From an uncultured Bacillota bacterium (GTDB lineage Bacteria > Bacillota_I > Bacilli_A > Erysipelotrichales > Erysipelotrichaceae), in NCBI GenBank assembly GCA_946619805.1, contig CAMOMM010000018.1, forward strand, positions 1 through 9,683: DNA of 9,683 nt, in the 5' to 3' direction. Under the pieces are notes generated by a model. It saw only the letters and a list, made by a program, of their open reading frames with translations, was not told the DNA's origin and ran no database searches. Within the stretch, counting starts at the first letter, position 1, and each line of letters begins with the position of its first letter. The position numbers were made by a program, and so were the translations under genes. This document shows, piece by piece, positions 5,903 to 9,683 of this stretch.

Positions 5903-8322
5903 ACAAATTACTGAGTTACGTACCAGCTACCAATGAATGCGATTTTGACAGAATAGCCAGATTGCAGGACAAAATGTATCACCGTAAGGCGACATTATGT
6001 CGGGAAAGAGCCGAGATCTACACCGAAGTCTTCAGGGAAACTGAAGGGGAAAGCATGATCTTGAGAAAGGCAAAGGCTTTTAAGAAGACTCTGGAAAACA
6101 TGACGATATACATTGAACCTGATTCACTTATTGTAGGAAATCAGGCTTCCCGTAATTTTGCCGCACCGGTTTTCCCGGAATATTCTATTGACTGGATAAT
6201 TGATGAGATGGACGAATTTGCTTTAAGAAGCGGTGACAGTTTCGAAGTTGATGAGGATACCAAGGAAAGAATCAGAAAGATTGCCCCTTACTGGATGGGC
6301 AAGACACATAAGGACGAAGTGCTGAAAAACCTTCCGCCTGTCAACAGACTGGCTGAAAAGCAGAGTGTACTGCACCGTGGTGGCATCAGCATGTCCGGAG
6401 ACGGTCACATTGTTCCCAACAATGAATATGTACTTAGCCATGGTTATGGCGGCATTAAGGAAATTGCCCGCAGGCATCTGGAAAACGATGCCGATCTGAG
6501 TGATGATCAGAAAGATTACTACCGCTCTGTCATCATGGCCATGGAGGGAGCTCTGGCATACTGTAAACGATTCTCCCGGCTGGCTTATGAAACGGCACAG
6601 AATACTGCGGATGAAAAAAGAAAGAATGAACTGCTGAAGATATCAGAGATGATGGGAAGACTGATGCAGGGACCGGCTGATTCCTTCTATCGGGCTGTGG
6701 AAACCATTTACCTTACGCATGTACTGATGATGATCGAAAGCAACGGTCATTCATTCTCCTTTGGCAGATTTGATCAGGATGTATATGAATACTATAAGAA
6801 AGATATAGAAAAAGGAGTAATCAGTGAAGACAAGGCTCTGGAGATCATTACCCATTTCTTCATCATGAGCAATTCGCTGAACAAGATCAGACCATGGGAC
6901 CATACCCAGTATTCCGGGGGATATCCTCTGTATTCCAACCTGATGGTTGGCGGCATGAAGCCTGACGGTACTGACGGCACCAATGATCTTTCCTATCTGT
7001 GTCTGGAGGCCATGGCTCTCAATGGACTTCCTGAGCCTAACATGTCAGTCAGATATAATGAAAATACACCGCATTCCCTGATGAAGGATGCTGCCAAACT
7101 GATCGCCAGAGGCTTTGGCATGCCGGCCATCTTCAGCGATGATGTCTGCATACCGGCTATGGCTTCCCTGGGTTTACCGATCGAAGTAGCCAGGGATTAC
7201 ACTTCCATCGGATGCGTCGAAACAGGTATACCGGGCCGCTGGGGACACCGTGCCACCGGCATGACCTACATTAATTTCGGCAAGATCCTGGAACTGGTCA
7301 TGAATAACGGCTGTGATCCTGACAGCGGTGTACAGTTAATAAAGATCAATGGCAGGGAAGGCCGTGACATTGAATATGAAAACTATGATGAACTGTGGGC
7401 AGCCTGGAACAGACTGCTGGAATTCTACAGCGATCTGGCCTATCAGTGTGATCTGGTCTGTGACCGTTCACTAAAGGTATATGATGCCGATCCGTTTGCC
7501 TCATCATTGATAAACTGCTCCCTGGAAAGAGGAAAGACCCTGAAAAACGGCGGTGCGGAATATGATTTTGTCAGCTCATCCAACATCGGCCCAAGTGTTG
7601 TCGGTGACTCACTGGCAGCGGTTAAGAAGCTGGTATTTGAGGATAAGGTTCTGACCTTGAAACAGTTAAGAGAGGCCTTGGACAGTAACTTTGAGGGCAT
7701 TGAAGGCGCCAGGATCAGAAAACTGTGCCGTAAGGCTCCGAAGTTCGGCAATGACATCGATTATGTTGACGAGATCGTCCGGGATGTCTATGAATCATAT
7801 CTGAAACTGCTGCCTAAGTATAAGACAGACAGATTTGGAAACGGACCTTTCGGATGCGGCTATACCATGAGCACCAGCAACATTACTTCATATGTACCTA
7901 ATGGTTTCGATGTGGGTGCAACACCGGATGGCCGACTGGCAGGAAAGCCTCTTAATGAAGGAGCTTCACCATGTCTTGGGGCCGATACCAACGGTCCGCT
8001 GGCTGTTGTCAATTCCGTCAGCAAGCTTCCAAATAAGAGAATGGCCGGGGGCCAGCTATTGAACATGAGATTCTCGCCGGGATCTCTGGAAGGCGATGAC
8101 AATCTGGAAAAGTTCACTCATTTCCTGGAAACACTCAGGAAAAAGAACATCTTCCATGATCAGTTCAACGTTGTCGATTCAGCTACCTTAAGAGCTGCCA
8201 AGGCTCATCCGGAAGACTATCCGGATCTGATGGTCAGAGTAGCCGGTTACTGCGCTCTGTTCTCAACCCTGATGCCTGAAGCACAGGATGCCATCATTGC
8301 CCGTACGGAGCTGTCTCTGTAA
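5899..8322 (+). CDS. Glycyl radical enzyme, YbiW-like (candidate anhydrosugar-phosphate C-O lyase)
   Basis: This 807-residue enzyme has the PFL-like barrel (about 20-660) and the C-terminal glycyl radical domain (about 680-805). The radical loop RVAGY puts the radical on Gly783. The active-site loop SIGCVE holds thiyl Cys439 and base Glu441, the GCxE pattern of eliminase-type GREs. Pyruvate formate-lyase has a Cys-Cys pair instead, so a 'formate acetyltransferase' label would be wrong. Compared from memory with E. coli YbiW (about 810 residues), it shares GNQAS..AAP.FPEY near the N-terminus, ESNGHSFSFGRFDQ at 280-293, NKIR at 328-331, and G-[KR]-WG-x-R-x-TGM after the cysteine. PflD differs clearly in that loop. 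YbiW is reported to cleave 1,5-anhydroglucitol-6-phosphate to 1-deoxyfructose-6-phosphate. The activase follows with a TAATG overlap. GRE call near certain; substrate is inference. It is probably cytosolic and oxygen-sensitive. Confidence 0.95.
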   Translation: MNKLLSYVPATNECDFDRIARLQDKMYHRKATLCRERAEIYTEVFRETEGESMILRKAKAFKKTLENMTIYIEPDSLIVGNQASRNFAAPVFPEYSIDWIIDEMDEFALRSGDSFEVDEDTKERIRKIAPYWMGKTHKDEVLKNLPPVNRLAEKQSVLHRGGISMSGDGHIVPNNEYVLSHGYGGIKEIARRHLENDADLSDDQKDYYRSVIMAMEGALAYCKRFSRLAYETAQNTADEKRKNELLKISEMMGRLMQGPADSFYRAVETIYLTHVLMMIESNGHSFSFGRFDQDVYEYYKKDIEKGVISEDKALEIITHFFIMSNSLNKIRPWDHTQYSGGYPLYSNLMVGGMKPDGTDGTNDLSYLCLEAMALNGLPEPNMSVRYNENTPHSLMKDAAKLIARGFGMPAIFSDDVCIPAMASLGLPIEVARDYTSIGCVETGIPGRWGHRATGMTYINFGKILELVMNNGCDPDSGVQLIKINGREGRDIEYENYDELWAAWNRLLEFYSDLAYQCDLVCDRSLKVYDADPFASSLINCSLERGKTLKNGGAEYDFVSSSNIGPSVVGDSLAAVKKLVFEDKVLTLKQLREALDSNFEGIEGARIRKLCRKAPKFGNDIDYVDEIVRDVYESYLKLLPKYKTDRFGNGPFGCGYTMSTSNITSYVPNGFDVGATPDGRLAGKPLNEGASPCLGADTNGPLAVVNSVSKLPNKRMAGGQLLNMRFSPGSLEGDDNLEKFTHFLETLRKKNIFHDQFNVVDSATLRAAKAHPEDYPDLMVRVAGYCALFSTLMPEAQDAIIARTELSL

Positions 8323-9212
8323 TGAAAGGCTTTGTCAATAAAATACAGCATTATTCAACCAAAGACGGACCAGGGATCCGCTCCACGGTTTTTATGGTGG
8401 GGTGCAACCTGCGCTGTCTGTGGTGCTGTAATCCCGAAAGCATGCTTCCCGGATATAAGCTGATGTATCATTCACTGAAGTGTCAGAGATGCTTAAGCTG
8501 TGTACATGCTTTTCCTGAAGCAGTTGTGATGAGTGAGGATGGCTGCGTTATAAACAGGGAAAAGGCTGGCTTTGACCGGCTGGTGGACATCTGCCCGTTT
8601 GAAGCATATGAAAAGATGGGTGAATGGATCGAAGCATCAGAACTGGTTGACAGACTGCTGAGATACCGTGACTTCTATGAGGGTTCTGAAGGCGGTGTAA
8701 CCTTTTCAGGAGGAGAATGCCTGCTGCAAAGTGAATTTGTGGAACAGTGTATGGATCTGCTGCATGAAAACGGGGTCAAAGTATGTATAGATACAGCGGG
8801 CAATCTGCCCTGGGACAGGATAAAGGGAGTTTTAGGCAAGTGCGACACCGTACTGTTCGACCTTAAGGCATATGACGATCAGCTCCATCAGAGACTGACA
8901 TCTGTCAGTAATGAAATGATCCTGGATAATCTGAATAAGCTTGATCAGCTGGGTAAGGAACTGTATGTAAGAATGATCGTGGTTCCGGGATTAAACGATG
9001 ACATAAGTGATCTGAAGGCCAGAGTTGACCGGGTCAGAGGATTAAGAAGTCTGAAACAGATCGATTTTCTGAAATATCACAGGCTCGGTGTCGGTAAATA
9101 CCGCGAACTTGGCTTAAGGTATCCGCTGGATGATATCGGTGAAGTAAATGAAGAACTGCTGGCGAAAATCAGAAAATATGCCGGTGATATAGTGACCACT
9201 GTCGGGGGATAA
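8322..9212 (+). CDS. Glycyl radical enzyme activating enzyme (radical SAM, YbiY-like)
   Basis: This 296-residue radical SAM protein installs the glycyl radical on its partner GRE. The N-terminal YSTKDGPGIRSTVF is the activase signature. C28, C32 and C35 form the CX3CX2C motif for the SAM-binding [4Fe-4S] cluster, followed by an extra C36. SGGE lies at 129-132. The ferredoxin-like insert (about 50-95) keeps C54, C57, C60 and C91 but has F64, K81, F84 and L87 at the other four expected cysteine positions. In the crossed ligand pattern of 2[4Fe-4S] ferredoxins, the four that remain are exactly one cluster's set, so one auxiliary cluster is predicted. E. coli YbiY, as I remember it, has a similar loss. 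The ATG overlaps the GRE stop by one base (TAATG), with GGAG at 8307-8310; expression is probably coupled. Length matches YbiY (about 299). Confidence 0.96.
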   Translation: MKGFVNKIQHYSTKDGPGIRSTVFMVGCNLRCLWCCNPESMLPGYKLMYHSLKCQRCLSCVHAFPEAVVMSEDGCVINREKAGFDRLVDICPFEAYEKMGEWIEASELVDRLLRYRDFYEGSEGGVTFSGGECLLQSEFVEQCMDLLHENGVKVCIDTAGNLPWDRIKGVLGKCDTVLFDLKAYDDQLHQRLTSVSNEMILDNLNKLDQLGKELYVRMIVVPGLNDDISDLKARVDRVRGLRSLKQIDFLKYHRLGVGKYRELGLRYPLDDIGEVNEELLAKIRKYAGDIVTTVGG

Positions 9213-9294
9213 AAAAACATTTCCGACAGTAGAGTGTATGTCACATCAATGTTGTTTGCTTTGCCGGTGATCTGATCGTGTCAGAGTGTCGGAA
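9198..9294 (+). repeat. Three-arm inverted repeat with two mutually exclusive pairings
   Basis: Arm 1, ACTGTCGG (9198-9205, in the end of the activase gene), pairs perfectly with arm 2, CCGACAGT (9223-9230). Arm 2 shifted by two bases, TTCCGACA (9221-9228), pairs equally perfectly with arm 3, TGTCGGAA (9287-9294). Both cannot form at once. A small TCTGA/TCAGA hairpin (9271-9275, 9281-9285) lies inside the larger loop. No T-run follows arm 2 or arm 3, so neither is a standard terminator. It could be an RNA switch on read-through transcripts, an mRNA 3'-end stabiliser, or a set of three protein-binding sites (core TGTCGG). Confidence 0.5.
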
Positions 9295-9299
9295 GTCTG

Positions 9300-9308
9300 T
9301 GTTAAAAT
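9300..9308 (+). promoter_or_regulatory. Extended -10 promoter candidate for the second SIS gene
   Basis: TAAAAT (9303-9308, 5/6 to TATAAT) is preceded by TGT (9300-9302), giving an extended -10. No good -35 is seen at 16-18 bp upstream, where arm 3 of the inverted repeat begins. A start near 9315 would give a leader of about 35 nt. Confidence 0.45.
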
Positions 9309-9321
9309 AAAAGTGAAAAAA

Positions 9322-9335
9322 GCTCCGGAAGGAGC
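9322..9335 (+). other. GNRA-capped hairpin directly before the SIS-2 ribosome binding site
   Basis: GCTCC (9322-9326) pairs with GGAGC (9331-9335) around a GGAA tetraloop. The true ribosome binding site GGAGG (9338-9342) starts only 3 nt after the stem. The hairpin's 3' arm contains GGAG and could itself mimic a Shine-Dalgarno. In a leader of about 35 nt it would be the main structure, so it may stabilise the message or tune initiation. Confidence 0.55.
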
Positions 9336-9349
9336 ATGGAGGATATAAT

Positions 9350-9683
9350 ATGGTAACAATGCTGGACTGCATCAGAAGAGTTGCACCGCTTACAAAGGAA
9401 ATAGTCAGAAATGCTGAAGTGAATACTGATCCGCTGGTAAGGGAACTGGGCGATGATATTCATAAGATCAATGAGATCATCATCTGCGGAGCCGGTTCCA
9501 GCAACACTGCAGCCGTAACTGCTGCGGGATTCATGGAAAAGGTCAGCGGCCTTCAGGTTCATACTTTCATGGCCAATAAATTCAATGGCAAGTCAGTATA
9601 TAATCCTGATGCCCTGTACATCTTTGTTTCCCAGCCCGGTACATCAACCCTGGTCAAGGAAATGGCGTGCAGAATGAATGAAA
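9350..9683 (+). CDS. SIS-domain sugar-phosphate isomerase/deglycase-like protein (copy 2, 3' end outside window)
   Basis: From ATG 9350 (GGAGG at 9338-9342, 7 nt spacing) the frame is open to the window end, giving 111 residues of a first SIS domain. Aligned by eye without gaps to the SIS protein at 794, about 60 of 110 residues are identical (about 55%). This includes MxTMLDCIRR at the N-terminus, FMEKV at 61-65 and LVKE at 101-104. The nucleotide-fold loop is GAGSSNTAA at 47-55. The phosphate loop reads SQPGTS at 94-99, where copy 1 and GlmS have SQSG: Ser96 is replaced by proline, removing a usual phosphate contact. The second SIS domain with the catalytic Glu and His is not visible. It lies 137 nt after the activase and has its own candidate promoter, but may also be read through from the GRE unit, which suggests a role in the same sugar pathway. 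Confidence 0.88.
   Translation, partial: MVTMLDCIRRVAPLTKEIVRNAEVNTDPLVRELGDDIHKINEIIICGAGSSNTAAVTAAGFMEKVSGLQVHTFMANKFNGKSVYNPDALYIFVSQPGTSTLVKEMACRMNE

Noticed and set aside
5899..8322. Pyruvate formate-lyase (formate acetyltransferase)
   Set aside because: The active-site loop is GCVE with a single cysteine and a glutamate, not the adjacent Cys-Cys of pyruvate formate-lyase.
9198..9230. Standard intrinsic terminator after the activase
   Set aside because: The stem is good but the 17-nt loop is long and no T-run follows arm 2, so it is described as a repeat structure instead.

Overview
The window looks like the chromosome of an anaerobic Firmicute. All genes lie on the + strand. Gaps are short, ribosome binding sites are strong AGGAG-type, terminators are compact hairpins with T-tracts, and several -10 boxes carry the TGn extension. 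An oxygen-sensitive glycyl radical enzyme (GRE) with its activase implies anaerobic life. The host could be an Erysipelotrichales- or Lachnospiraceae-like gut organism, but this is inferred from style and protein resemblance only.

Layout. Positions 1-267 hold the 3' end of an unrecognised protein, closed by a terminator. Next is a two-gene unit: a Bcp-type thiol peroxidase (333-791) and, 2 nt later, a double-SIS sugar-phosphate isomerase/deglycase-like protein (794-1873). A terminator follows, overlapped by the promoter of tex, the RNA-binding transcription accessory factor (1941-4229). A tRNA-Thr(GGU) with its own promoter and terminator lies at 4272-4346. A DeoR-family repressor (4446-5237) overlaps a small nitroreductase (5228-5743), and a terminator closes that unit.

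The second half holds a GRE of 807 residues (5899-8322) and its radical-SAM activase (8322-9212), joined by a TAATG overlap. A structured 137-nt gap follows, then the start of a second SIS protein (9350 to the window end) that is a paralog of the first.

Working together. The GRE and activase most resemble E. coli YbiW/YbiY as I remember them. YbiW has been reported to open the ring of 1,5-anhydroglucitol-6-phosphate. Here the pair sits among two SIS phosphosugar enzymes and a DeoR regulator, a family that often senses phosphosugars. I infer an anaerobic phosphosugar (possibly anhydrosugar-phosphate) catabolic locus. The substrate is not proven by the sequence. The transporter, aldolase and rest of the pathway would have to lie outside the window.

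Most worth checking: the YbiW-like GRE system; the activase's clean loss of one of two ferredoxin-type clusters; the Ser-to-Pro change in the phosphate loop of the second SIS protein; and a three-arm, mutually exclusive inverted-repeat structure between the activase and the second SIS gene.
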